Below, piece by piece: positions 53,407-62,518 of a stretch of 64,000 nt of DNA. Location: assembly GCA_964423575.1 (NCBI GenBank), contig CAYRFF010000006.1, positions 1-64,000 of the forward strand, read 5' to 3'. Positions within the stretch are counted from its first letter, which is position 1; every line of letters begins with the position of its first letter. The DNA comes from CAYRFF01 sp964423575. GTDB taxonomy: Bacteria; Bacteroidota; Bacteroidia; Chitinophagales; Saprospiraceae. The translations under genes were made by a program, and so were the position numbers. A model generated the notes under the pieces. That model was not told where the DNA came from and ran no database searches. It saw nothing but the letters and a program-made list of their open reading frames with translations.

Positions 53407-53868
53407 TCAAAACTTCATTTTCCGGATTCCTTCTGCATCAAAGTCACAGTTATACCATTCCTTATCAATAGTCGCCCCTATTTTCTCATAGAAACCTATT
53501 GCACCCACATTCCAGTCTAGTACCTGCCATCTTAAACGTTGACAGCCCTGTTTTTGCGCCGCTTCAAAGACCTTGGCAAGTAACAATGTTCCGATTCCTT
53601 TTCCACGGTGTACTTGTTTGATATAAATATCGTCAAGGTACATACTTTTTCCTACCCAGGTATAATACACCGTGTAGTACAGTGCCATTCCTACAATTTC
53701 TCCATCAAGTTCCGCCACATGAAAGTCAAAGCAATCCTGCTCCTTTTTCATGCGCTCAACGGAATTAGTCACTTTTTCACTTGCATTTTCAAATTCTGCA
53801 AGTTCTTTTATCAATCCCAAAATTGCCGGAAAGTCATCTTCGGTTCCTGGGCGAATTTTCACATCCAT
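53407..53868 (-). CDS. GNAT family acetyltransferase (SSAT-like)
   Basis: A 153-residue acetyltransferase. The acetyl-CoA loop is QVHRGKGIGTLLL, preceded by the SMYLDDIYIKQ strand and followed by LRWQVLDWNVGAIGFYEKIGA. The start ELAEFENAS with FDFHVAELDGEIVG and the LDWN pattern are those of the SAT1-like group that acetylates diamines, spermidine or thialysine. The substrate is not proven. Single gene, minus strand. Confidence 0.88.
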   Translation of the reverse strand: MDVKIRPGTEDDFPAILGLIKELAEFENASEKVTNSVERMKKEQDCFDFHVAELDGEIVGMALYYTVYYTWVGKSMYLDDIYIKQVHRGKGIGTLLLAKVFEAAQKQGCQRLRWQVLDWNVGAIGFYEKIGATIDKEWYNCDFDAEGIRKMKF

Positions 53869-53933
53869 TTCTTATCATTTAATTATCTGAAAGGTATAAA
53901 ATTAATCTTAATAGGCACTTATTTTCTCGTATT

Positions 53934-53948
53934 AGCTTCCGCTCAAAT
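53934..53948 (+). repeat. Dispersed motif, long variant A
   Basis: AGCTTCCGCTCAAAT: the motif with TC inserted in its right half (CGC-TC-AAAT). Intergenic between divergent genes. Confidence 0.6.
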
Positions 53949-54048
53949 GTCTAAAAGCGTTTGAAGGCAGCTATTGCATCATTATCTTCGTTCTTATAGC
54001 AGAAAGCGCATAGCTACAAAATTTATTAACTCAAAAAAAGATTTAACT

Positions 54049-55308
54049 ATGAAGCAAGTTCAACTACCAATCTATATGATGCTGACTCTTATTGTTTCAC
54101 TTACTTTAAGTACACAATCAATAAAAGCACAATGCCTCATTGATACCTCGTACGTATATGAATTTATTCCCGGGACAGATCTTATTAAAGATCAAACACG
54201 AATAATATACGCGTACGATGAAACAGAATCTCCTATTGAAATCATCAACGCAGAATACGTTGAAGTAATAGAAGATTATAGGAACAAAAGTCGCCTCGTA
54301 GTAGAGAAATCAGGGAATACCGCCTCAAATATTACTCAATCATGGCTGAAGTTTGATAGAGTGTGGAGAAACCAGTCAAAAATCGAAGAGACTTTTGACA
54401 ACAATGGAAATATGCTCACACGTAATTTTTACGATTGGCAGTTCCATGAGGAATCTTGGGAAATTCAGAGGGAAGAAAGCTTTGATTATGATGCCTATAA
54501 TAATCCCATTGAAAAAACCTGGCATTATCAACGAACATCATCTTTCGACAATAAGACTACGGAGTACACCTTTAAAGATGTCATGTTCTATAATGAAGAA
54601 AACTTATTAATTCTGAAGGAAACATATCAACTGGATCATAATAATGAATGGCGATTTCACAGTTATATTGAATACAACTATATATTTCATCAAGATCAAC
54701 CATATCTCAGTCAATGGCTATATATAACAGCCCAAGACCAATATGAAGATGGAGAAAAATTCAGCTACACCTTTGATGATAATAATCGACTTATCGCTGT
54801 CCATACGAAGGTATGGGATATTTCTTATAGTGGCTGGATAAATGACTCCCGCGAACTTTATACCTATGATGATTTTGGCAATGTCGCTTACAAAGAAGCG
54901 TATGGTTTTAGGTTCTTCGGTATGATTGAAGCACTGGCGTCAAGGGAGTATTTTGAATATGAAGGACAATATTTAAAAGTACATGAAATTTATCATTACG
55001 ATATAGAAGAAGATGAAGAAGTAGAAATTTTTCATTCACGCACAGAAAACATTTGTGCAGTGCCTACAAGCATTCAGTATGCTGATTTCTTTGATCTATA
55101 CAACGTCTTCCCCAATCCGGTAAGTAACTCCTATTTCAATATTGAGTCTCCTGAAGTCACAGACTACACTATCTTTAACTTCATGGGACAGGTTGTAAAT
55201 GATGGGCATTTGAATATTGGGGTTAATCAGATTTCAACTTCAGAAATCCAAAGTGGAATTTATCTGTTGAAGATCGGTAATCGCAGCACCAAGATTATGA
55301 TTCAATAA
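54049..55308 (+). CDS. T9SS-sorted secreted protein with YD-like repeats
   Basis: About 420 residues. Signal peptide MKQVQLPIYMMLTLIVSLTL to near AQC. Repeats with Phe/Tyr-Asp-Asn-Asn/Gly patterns (FDNNGNMLTRNFYDW, FDDNNRLI, YDDFGNVAYKEAYG) recall RHS/YD-type beta strands. The C-terminal T9SS domain begins VFPNPVSNSYFNI and ends TKIMIQ. The open frame starts at 53974, but the Met at 54049 is the one that gives a signal peptide. Function is unknown. A strong terminator follows. Confidence 0.85.
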   Translation: MKQVQLPIYMMLTLIVSLTLSTQSIKAQCLIDTSYVYEFIPGTDLIKDQTRIIYAYDETESPIEIINAEYVEVIEDYRNKSRLVVEKSGNTASNITQSWLKFDRVWRNQSKIEETFDNNGNMLTRNFYDWQFHEESWEIQREESFDYDAYNNPIEKTWHYQRTSSFDNKTTEYTFKDVMFYNEENLLILKETYQLDHNNEWRFHSYIEYNYIFHQDQPYLSQWLYITAQDQYEDGEKFSYTFDDNNRLIAVHTKVWDISYSGWINDSRELYTYDDFGNVAYKEAYGFRFFGMIEALASREYFEYEGQYLKVHEIYHYDIEEDEEVEIFHSRTENICAVPTSIQYADFFDLYNVFPNPVSNSYFNIESPEVTDYTIFNFMGQVVNDGHLNIGVNQISTSEIQSGIYLLKIGNRSTKIMIQ

Positions 55309-55331
55309 GCATCCACATTGAATAAAATATA

Positions 55332-55376
55332 AAAAGGCTTTCTACATTCGAATAGTAGAAAGCCTTTTCTTTTTCT
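55332..55376. terminator. Bidirectional terminator between T9SS cargo and dnaE
   Basis: AAAAGGCTTTCTAC (55332-55345) pairs perfectly with GTAGAAAGCCTTTT (55355-55368). T-rich sequence on both sides fits termination of both convergent genes. Confidence 0.9.
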
Positions 55377-55403
55377 GTAAACAGAAAGATTATTTCTCCA
55401 CTC

Positions 55404-55418
55404 ATTTGAGCGAAAGCT
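55404..55418 (-). repeat. Dispersed motif, long variant B
   Basis: ATTTGAGCGAAAGCT: the same TC-insert form seen at 53934, read on the other strand. It begins 3 bp past the dnaE stop. Confidence 0.6.
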
Positions 55419-55420
55419 AA

Positions 55421-58400
55421 TCAATTCAATCTGAACTTAAGGTCGAGCTTACGGACAGCATTCAAGAAGTCCATATCTACTTTTACTTTCAGCGAACGGG
55501 ACTCCAGATGTATCGCTTTATCATCACCATTTTCATGCAAAACAAGCTGAAGGCTATGCTCTCCGGGCGCATTCTGACATATTTTATGCAGACGATTAAT
55601 CAGGTCATCATCCACTCGATCGATAGGAACATCGAGACTGATTCCCTTCAGTTTCTCAGCACCCAATTCACTGATGAGTTTAATATCCATGATTTTAAAT
55701 CGATGAGAATCCGAATATTGATGGAAATAAAATTCTCCGGTAATTGCAATCGTATTCCCCTTTATCAGTAAATGCTGATACTTGAGATACTGCTCTCCAA
55801 ATAAGATAAATTCCTGGCTACCGTTAAAGTCTTGTATGTTAAATCTTCCCATCTTATCACCACGCTTGGTAATAATCTCTCTACATTCAGTAATAAAGCC
55901 ACCAAAGCAAAGGACTTTCTCTACTTCCTTCAAGTCTTCATAATCGGACAGGTAAGCATTGGTTGCGAGCCTGTATTCAAGTTCATAATCATCCAGGGGA
56001 TGTCCGGAAACATATAAACTCACAATATCCTTTTCTCTCTCCAGTTTATCCAGAAGATTAAATTCATCAATATCAGGTGGCTCCGGCTTGGTAGCAAGGC
56101 TTTCTTCCATTCCCCCAAACAAGGATTGCATTCCGCTGGCGTTATCCTCATCAAAGGATGCTCCGTATTTCAATAAGCGTTCAATAAAAGTCTCCTCTTC
56201 ATAAGAATCCAGGTATGGCGTCACAAATTGGGACCGATGAAAGCCAAAATCATCCATAGCTCCGGAAAGAACCAATGAATTCATCACCTTTTTATTCACC
56301 TGGCGCATGCTGTTGCGTCGCATGAACTCGTATATATCTTGAAATTTTCCATCCTTGCGTCTTTCTTCTATAATCGCTTCAATAGGGCCGTCACCAATTC
56401 CCTTTAAGCCGCTGAGACCGATTACAAGGTCATTGTCTGCATTCACACTGAAGTTATGCTCACTATCATTGACCGAAGGGCGCACGAGTTTTATCCCCAT
56501 GCGTTTACACTCGGCGAGAAAAGTATTCAGCTTGGTTACATCATGTCTGTTATTACTCAGAACACTCGCCATAAATTCCGGTCCATAGTTGGCCTTAAGA
56601 TAGGCAGACTGATATGCGAGTTCTGCGTAACACACAGAGTGTGACTTATTAAATGCATAAGAAGCAAATGCTTCCCAGTCCTTCCATATTTTCTCCAGGA
56701 TATCTTTTGGGTGGCCATTGGCCGTACCATTTTCAATAAATAGCGGGAATAATTCATCGATAATTTCCTTTCTCTTCTTCCCCATTCCTTTACGAAGATA
56801 ATCCGCCTGACCTCTGGTAAAACTAGCAAGCCTTTGAGATAGCAACATCACCTGCTCCTGAAATACTGTAATACCATAAGTTTCTTTCAGGATATCCTCC
56901 ATTTCCGGCAGATCGTATGTAATTGCTTCCTGTCCATGCTTCCTTCGCACGTACTCGGGAATGTGATCCATGGGTCCGGGCCTGTATAGTGCGTTCATTG
57001 CTACGAGGTCCTCAAACTTGGACGGCTTTAACTCACGGAGGTATTTCTGCATCCCATCACTCTCAAACTGGAAAATCCCGACAGTCTCTCCCTTCTGAAA
57101 TAACTCAAAGGTTTTTTCATCCCCTTCCGGCATCGTTTCAGGAGACAAATTGATATTATGTCTTCTGTTTACGTATTCAACTGCATCCTTGATGATAGTC
57201 AGAGTCCGCAAACCCAGGAAGTCCATTTTCAACAATCCTGCCGACTCTGCAACATCGTTGTCATACTGGCTGATAAGCAAATCGTTACCCTTAGTCTTCA
57301 GGACAGGAACTATTCCGGTAATATCCTCAGGCGTAATTACAACAGCACAGGCATGAATACCCGTATTCCGAATTGAACCTTCCAGATCCATTGCATTTTT
57401 CAGGACGGGACCGAGATTGTCATTATTATCATAAGCTTCTCTTAACTTGATTACATTCTGATAGTCTTCATTCCGTAGTTTCTCCTTGAGTGCCGGTAAT
57501 TCTTCTTTAAAAATCTGGTTTAGGCTAATTCCGTCAGGAATAGACTTGGCAAGTGTGTCTGCATCATCCAGAGGCAAGTCAAGTACTCGCGCCACGTTCC
57601 TTACGGAAGACTTAGCAGCCATAGTACCGTAGGTGACAATCTGAGCTACCTGGTTCTGACCGTACTTCTCCACGACATAATCGAGAACTTTTTGTCTTCC
57701 GAGGTCGTCAAAGTCAATATCGATATCCGGCATTGAAATTCGCTCCGGATTGAGGAATCTCTCAAATAGCAAATCGTACTTAATCGGGTCGACATTCGTA
57801 ATTCCCAGGCAGTAAGCTACAGCCGATCCTGCAGCTGACCCACGTCCGGGCCCAACCCATACATCCATTTCCCGCGCAGTACTGGTAAAATCCTGAACAA
57901 TCAGGAAATATCCCGGATAACCTGACTCCTTAATTACACCGAGTTCAAAGTCCAGTCTCTCACGCACCTTCTCGCTTATCTCTCCATATCTTCTCAGAGC
58001 CCCCTCATAAGTCAGATGTCGTAGATATGCGTTTTCATCAGGGAAATCACTTGGCACAGGGAATTTTGGTAGCAAAACATCACGCATAAGGTTAATGGGC
58101 TCAATCTTATGGAAGATATCCTGAGTATTCTCAATTGCCGCTGGAATATCGTGGAACAGATTTTTCATTTCTTGCTGAGTTTTGAAATAAAAATCCGTAC
58201 TCGGGAAACCAAATCGCTCTCCCTTCCCATCTCCTTTCGGCTCTGAAAGCTTAGCATTTGTATTCAGGCACAATAGGATATCATGTGAAAGCCAATCCTC
58301 TTCCTCTACATAGTGCGCATCATTAGTTGCAATGACCTTCAGATTATACTTCTTGGCCCAGCCTAGCAGGATCTGATTGACATCCTCCTGACTATAGCCT

Positions 58401-58996
58401 GAGTCTATCGTCCTCCCATATTCATTTCTATATGTTATATTTTCCAGGCCGCGGTGTCGCTGTAATTCTATATAAAAATCATCCCCAAAACGCTCTACCC
58501 ACCACTGTAACCTCTCTTCAGCCAGCTCTAGATCTCCGTGAATAATTGCCTGAGGAATTTCCGCTGCAATACAACAAGAAGTAGCAATTAATCCCTTACT
58601 GTATTTCTCCAGCAACTCCTTGTCTATCCTGGGAAACTTTCCATAAAGTCCCTCCATATAACCCAGAGAACACAACTTTACCAGATTCTGGTATCCCTCC
58701 ATATTCTTGGCGAGTAAAAGTTGGTGATTACGGACATCTCTCTCACCTTTACTCTTGAGAAAAGACTGCTTTTTCCTGTCCTTTACCAGGTAAAACTCAC
58801 AACCAACTATCGGCTTTAGTCCACGCTTATTGGATTCATTTATAAACTGAAAAGTACCGAACATATTCCCGTGATCGGTAATTGCAGCACCATTCATCCC
58901 ATCTCGGACCGCTTTGTCAAGCATTGCCGGAATTCCGGACGCTCCGTCCAATATAGAAAATTGAGTATGGTTGTGTAGGTGGGTAAATTCAGACAT
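55421..58996 (-). CDS. dnaE: DNA polymerase III alpha subunit
   Basis: DnaE, the replicative polymerase subunit. N-terminal PHP domain with HLHNHTQFSILDG and AAITDHGNMFG; polymerase core with VGPGRGSAAGS and the catalytic acid motif MPDIDIDFDD at 422-431 (Asp424 and Asp426 are the metal ligands); a third acidic residue in the TGIHACAVV and FLGLRTLT region; HhH around 860-890 (LSGLKGIGDGPIEAI); OB domain near 1050-1110 (GFITECREIITKRG). 1191 residues, intact. Minus strand, convergent with the T9SS gene. Confidence 0.98.
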   Translation of the reverse strand: MSEFTHLHNHTQFSILDGASGIPAMLDKAVRDGMNGAAITDHGNMFGTFQFINESNKRGLKPIVGCEFYLVKDRKKQSFLKSKGERDVRNHQLLLAKNMEGYQNLVKLCSLGYMEGLYGKFPRIDKELLEKYSKGLIATSCCIAAEIPQAIIHGDLELAEERLQWWVERFGDDFYIELQRHRGLENITYRNEYGRTIDSGYSQEDVNQILLGWAKKYNLKVIATNDAHYVEEEDWLSHDILLCLNTNAKLSEPKGDGKGERFGFPSTDFYFKTQQEMKNLFHDIPAAIENTQDIFHKIEPINLMRDVLLPKFPVPSDFPDENAYLRHLTYEGALRRYGEISEKVRERLDFELGVIKESGYPGYFLIVQDFTSTAREMDVWVGPGRGSAAGSAVAYCLGITNVDPIKYDLLFERFLNPERISMPDIDIDFDDLGRQKVLDYVVEKYGQNQVAQIVTYGTMAAKSSVRNVARVLDLPLDDADTLAKSIPDGISLNQIFKEELPALKEKLRNEDYQNVIKLREAYDNNDNLGPVLKNAMDLEGSIRNTGIHACAVVITPEDITGIVPVLKTKGNDLLISQYDNDVAESAGLLKMDFLGLRTLTIIKDAVEYVNRRHNINLSPETMPEGDEKTFELFQKGETVGIFQFESDGMQKYLRELKPSKFEDLVAMNALYRPGPMDHIPEYVRRKHGQEAITYDLPEMEDILKETYGITVFQEQVMLLSQRLASFTRGQADYLRKGMGKKRKEIIDELFPLFIENGTANGHPKDILEKIWKDWEAFASYAFNKSHSVCYAELAYQSAYLKANYGPEFMASVLSNNRHDVTKLNTFLAECKRMGIKLVRPSVNDSEHNFSVNADNDLVIGLSGLKGIGDGPIEAIIEERRKDGKFQDIYEFMRRNSMRQVNKKVMNSLVLSGAMDDFGFHRSQFVTPYLDSYEEETFIERLLKYGASFDEDNASGMQSLFGGMEESLATKPEPPDIDEFNLLDKLEREKDIVSLYVSGHPLDDYELEYRLATNAYLSDYEDLKEVEKVLCFGGFITECREIITKRGDKMGRFNIQDFNGSQEFILFGEQYLKYQHLLIKGNTIAITGEFYFHQYSDSHRFKIMDIKLISELGAEKLKGISLDVPIDRVDDDLINRLHKICQNAPGEHSLQLVLHENGDDKAIHLESRSLKVKVDMDFLNAVRKLDLKFRLN

Positions 58997-59314
58997 ATCG
59001 GTGATTGATTTAGAAGTACAAATGTAAGGAATTAATCCCCCATTAATGACTTATACATATAGTTTCTTAAATATGTTTTCCCGATATTCTTTTTATTTTT
59101 TCAGCTTTCGCAAATATCCATTCCCACTATTCAAGCTAAAATTCAACAGCCACAATTAGTTCACAATCCTAAAGAAAACCAACAAAGAATTGTCATTTTT
59201 ACTACACATAATCGAATATATTCAGACTATCTATTCTTTTCTTTACAATATCATGCAAAATTTCTTGCAGATAATCGAGATATTTCCGATCTTTGTATGA
59301 AATTATGACATAAA
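58997..59314. other. Divergent region between dnaE and abiEi
   Basis: A 318-bp stretch with no gene. It contains a -7-like TACATTTG (minus strand, 59019-59026) for dnaE and dispersed-motif copy 20 at 59103. The base composition is strongly AT-rich toward abiEi. Confidence 0.5.
59103..59115 (+). repeat. Dispersed motif, copy 20
   Basis: AGCTTTCGCAAAT followed by ATCC, an exact match. Intergenic, between divergent genes. Confidence 0.8.
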
Positions 59315-59950
59315 ATGGTAGAAAGAGAAATTCGGCAGTATCCTGAAATTCCTATTACACACAATGTGATTCAGGAAATGCTGACGGAATACAGACGACC
59401 CAATGATAAAATAAGCAATCTTATACGCAGTGGAGTATTAGTTTCACTACGCAGGGGATTGTATATTCCGGGTCCGGAAACCGATGTGCGGCCACCGGAC
59501 TTGTTTCTTATTGCCAATCACCTGCGTGGACCGAGTTATGTATCGCTGAAGTCAGCACTTTCTCACTGGGGAATGATTCCTGAACGAGTATATGAAACGA
59601 GCTCTGTTACAATACGGACTTCTACCGTTTATAACACCCCCGTAGGCCGTTTTTCATTTACACATCTCCCGGTTCCATACTATTCGTTTGGAATCAGGAG
59701 TGTACGACTTTCAGAGCTACAGACTGCAATGATAGCATCTCCTGAAAAAGCACTTTGTGACACTATCGTGCTTACTCCTGGGGTTAACTTGCGGAGCATG
59801 ATTCAGACAGAGGAGTTTTTATTTGAAGACATGAGAATGGATGAAGAAATGATAATGAATCTTGATCTTTCCATGATAGACTCCTGGTTGGATGATGCTC
59901 CTAAAAGAAGTAGCTTAAATATGTTAATCAGAACAATAAACAGATTATGA
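59315..59950 (+). CDS. AbiEi-type antitoxin of a type IV toxin-antitoxin system
   Basis: A 211-residue protein like the AbiEi antitoxin/transcriptional regulator. The N-terminal winged helix (RPNDKISNLIRSGVLVSLRRGLY) and the middle region with YVSLKSALSHWGMIPERVYETSSVT and the ASPEKALCDTI segment are the family pattern. In AbiE the antitoxin represses the operon and prevents toxicity of the nucleotidyltransferase toxin. The frame is intact and overlaps the toxin gene by 4 bp (59947). The neighbour is broken, so this antitoxin is now probably without a functional partner. Confidence 0.85.
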   Translation: MVEREIRQYPEIPITHNVIQEMLTEYRRPNDKISNLIRSGVLVSLRRGLYIPGPETDVRPPDLFLIANHLRGPSYVSLKSALSHWGMIPERVYETSSVTIRTSTVYNTPVGRFSFTHLPVPYYSFGIRSVRLSELQTAMIASPEKALCDTIVLTPGVNLRSMIQTEEFLFEDMRMDEEMIMNLDLSMIDSWLDDAPKRSSLNMLIRTINRL

Positions 59951-60794
59951 TTAAAGAATGGCTTACGGAGTATAATGCCACTACTGAAGAAGAAATCCTG
60001 AACGCCTTGCGAGAAATTATGCAGGAAATAGCTCTTGCCGGATTATCTCGCACGGATTTCTTCAACAAGGCGGCGTTTTACGGCGGAACCGCTTTGAGAA
60101 TCTTTTACGGCCTAGATAGATTCTCAGAAGATATGGATTTCTCGTTGATGGAAATAGATCCGGGCTTCTCCTTAGAACCATATTTCGATGCAATCACTTC
60201 GGAATTTAAGGCATTGGGTATGTCCGTCAGCATCCGAGAGAAAGTAAAGCGAAAAGTCACAGCAATCGAGTCGGCATTCTTAAAAACAGAAACTCTATGG
60301 AAAGAATTGGTTCTGGAAGACATCCTTAAGCAAACCGGTGTCAGATCCAATAAAACCATAAAAATAAAGATTGAAATCGACAGAGAACCGCCACTTGGCT
60401 TTGAAACAGAAGAAAAACTCAATGATTAGGCCTTTTTCCTTCTATGTAAAGTGCTTCACCTTACCCAATCTATTTGCCGGCAAGATGCATGTGCTGCTTT
60501 TCAGAAAATGGAAACACTGAATCAAAGGCAGGGACTGGTACGACATGGAATGGCATATACGCAGGGGAACTAAACCTCAAGCACTTCCTCAATCGCGCGC
60601 AAGATTCCGGTGACTGGCAGAAAGACACTATCAGCAAGGAGGAATTCATGCAACTACTAGAACAGAAAATTAAAGATGTTAAGATAGAGCAGGTAAAAGA
60701 AGATGTAAGGCGATTTATTGCCGATGATACGAGCATGGATATATGGTCTGAACAATATTTTCTAGACCTGATTAAAATGATACGAATCAATTAA
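59947..60794 (+). pseudogene. AbiEii-type nucleotidyltransferase toxin, decayed
   Basis: The first 160 codons read an AbiEii-like toxin: FYGGTALRIFYGLDRFSEDMDFSL holds the GG-T and acidic nucleotidyltransferase motifs. The remainder is spread over other frames. At about 60420 a +1 shift moves the reading to MIRPFSFYVKCFTLPNLFAGKMH, which continues to an in-frame TGA at 60518-60520 between KH and IKGRDWYDMEW. Near 60570 another shift leads to LNLKHFLNRAQDSG, which runs to the stop at 60794. Three lesions, none shared, show real decay rather than a single sequencing error. Before decay it would have been about 280 residues. Confidence 0.85.
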
Positions 60795-60817
60795 TATCCC
60801 CGTAGGCAGATACACAC

Positions 60818-60830
60818 ATTTGCGCAAGCT
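60818..60830 (-). repeat. Dispersed motif, copy 21
   Basis: ATTTGCGCAAGCT, an exact match. Intergenic, 24 bp after the toxin pseudogene end. Confidence 0.8.
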
Positions 60831-60848
60831 ATAACAGCTAAAATTCCT

Positions 60849-60857
60849 TATCTTTGC
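60849..60857 (+). promoter_or_regulatory. fumC -7 promoter element
   Basis: TATCTTTGC, 78 bp upstream of the fumC ATG. The nearest TTTG (60819-60822, inside the dispersed motif) is 26 bp away, longer than usual. Confidence 0.45.
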
Positions 60858-60934
60858 AGCCAAATTTAAATTGAACAAGTAAGGGTATATTTCTCTTACC
60901 ATTTCATATAGATAACAAGTTAAAACTAATTAAA

Positions 60935-62320
60935 ATGGCAGCAACAAGGAAAGAAAAAGACAGCTTAGGATACGTTGAGGTCCCCGCGGATAAATACTGG
61001 GGTGCACAGACACAACGCTCCAAGGATAATTTCAAAATCACAGAGCAAAAAATGCCCAAAGAGGTAATTTATGCATTTGCGACGCTGAAAAAAGCTGCGG
61101 CGACCACCAACAATAAATTAGGAGTACTCGACAAGTCCAAAATGGAACTTATCCACAAGGTATGTGACGAGATAGCAGAAGGAAAACTCAATGATCAGTT
61201 TCCTCTTGTAATATGGCAGACAGGTTCCGGGACGCAGTCCAATATGAACGTAAACGAGGTAATCGCCAATCGCGGTCACGTAATCAACGGTGGCACTCTG
61301 ACAGATGAAAAGAAAGCACTCCATCCCAATGATGATGTCAACAAAAGCCAGTCGAGCAACGACACTTTCCCGACAGCTATGCACATCGCGGCTTACCGCA
61401 AGCTGGCGCAGGTTACAATTCCGGGAATCAAAAAGCTGAGAGATGCACTTGAGGCAAAAGCAGAGAAATTTATGGATGTCGTCAAAATCGGAAGAACCCA
61501 CTTCATGGACGCGACACCGGTCACTCTCGGACAGGAGTTTTCAGGATATGTATCTCAACTCAATCACGTATTGAGAGCCATTGAAAATACTCTACCGCAT
61601 ATCTCTGAGCTTGCGCTCGGAGGAACAGCAGTAGGAACCGGCCTAAACACACCTAAGGGTTATGCTGAAGAGGTTGCTAGCCAGATAGCGGCTTTAACGG
61701 GACTGCCATTTGTTACAGCTCCCAATAAATTTAAAGCACTTGCTTCCCACGACTCAATCGTTGAGGCACACGGCGCACTGAAAATGGCTGCTGTGAGTCT
61801 GATGAAAATCGGAAATGACATAAGAATGCTATCCTCCGGTCCACGTAGTGGAATCGGTGAGATAACTATCCCATCCAATGAGCCGGGTTCATCCATTATG
61901 CCGGGGAAAGTAAACCCTACACAGGCTGAAGCACTGACGATGGCAATGGCACAGGTTATGGGGAATGACGTTGCAATAAATATCGGGGGAAGTAATGGTC
62001 AATTTGAATTGAACGTATTTAAGCCGATGATCATCAGTAATTTCCTGCATTCTGCAAGATTGATAGGAGATGCTTGCGTAAGCTTCACTGATAATTGTGT
62101 GGTAGGTATAGAACCTAATCACAAACAAATCAAGCATAATCTCGAGCAATCTCTGATGCTGGTTACTGCCTTAAATACGCACATAGGTTATGACAAAGCT
62201 GCACAGATTGCCAAGAAAGCATACGAAGAACATACAACTCTGAAAGCTGCGGCACTGGAACTTGGTTTCCTCAATGAAACAGAATTTGACGAGTGGGTTG
62301 ATCCATCCAAAATGGTTTAA
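60935..62320 (+). CDS. fumC: Fumarate hydratase, class II
   Basis: FumC interconverts fumarate and malate in the TCA cycle in the cytosol. A 461-residue class II enzyme with GSGTQSNMNVNEVIANR, SQSSNDTFPTAMH, KIGRTHFMDATPVTLGQE, the signature GSSIMPGKVNPTQ and the C-terminal ALELGFLNETEFDEWVDPSKM. All active-site blocks are intact. Single gene, with a strong terminator directly downstream. Confidence 0.98.
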   Translation: MAATRKEKDSLGYVEVPADKYWGAQTQRSKDNFKITEQKMPKEVIYAFATLKKAAATTNNKLGVLDKSKMELIHKVCDEIAEGKLNDQFPLVIWQTGSGTQSNMNVNEVIANRGHVINGGTLTDEKKALHPNDDVNKSQSSNDTFPTAMHIAAYRKLAQVTIPGIKKLRDALEAKAEKFMDVVKIGRTHFMDATPVTLGQEFSGYVSQLNHVLRAIENTLPHISELALGGTAVGTGLNTPKGYAEEVASQIAALTGLPFVTAPNKFKALASHDSIVEAHGALKMAAVSLMKIGNDIRMLSSGPRSGIGEITIPSNEPGSSIMPGKVNPTQAEALTMAMAQVMGNDVAINIGGSNGQFELNVFKPMIISNFLHSARLIGDACVSFTDNCVVGIEPNHKQIKHNLEQSLMLVTALNTHIGYDKAAQIAKKAYEEHTTLKAAALELGFLNETEFDEWVDPSKMV

Positions 62321-62359
62321 ACCGGACTGTTCTACATATAGTATATAAATAAGAAGTCA

Positions 62360-62410
62360 AGCCTGGAATTTCCGCAGAAACGCGGCAAAATTCCGGGCTT
62401 TTTTATTTTC
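62360..62410 (+). terminator. fumC terminator
   Basis: AAGCCTGGAATTT-CGC pairs with GCG-AAAATTCCGGGCTT over an AGAAAC loop, followed by TTTTTATTTT. Confidence 0.9.
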
Positions 62411-62518
62411 GCATGAATCAACAGAATTAAAATCTCCCTAAGTTTTAAAATTTTGTTCCAGTATTTACTTTTTTTACACAAAATGACTACCTTAACTAAA
62501 TCATTAAACGTAACACTT

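Noticed and set aside
59947..60794. Programmed frameshifting in the AbiEii toxin
   Set aside because: Three separate lesions, one of them an in-frame TGA, are better explained by decay.
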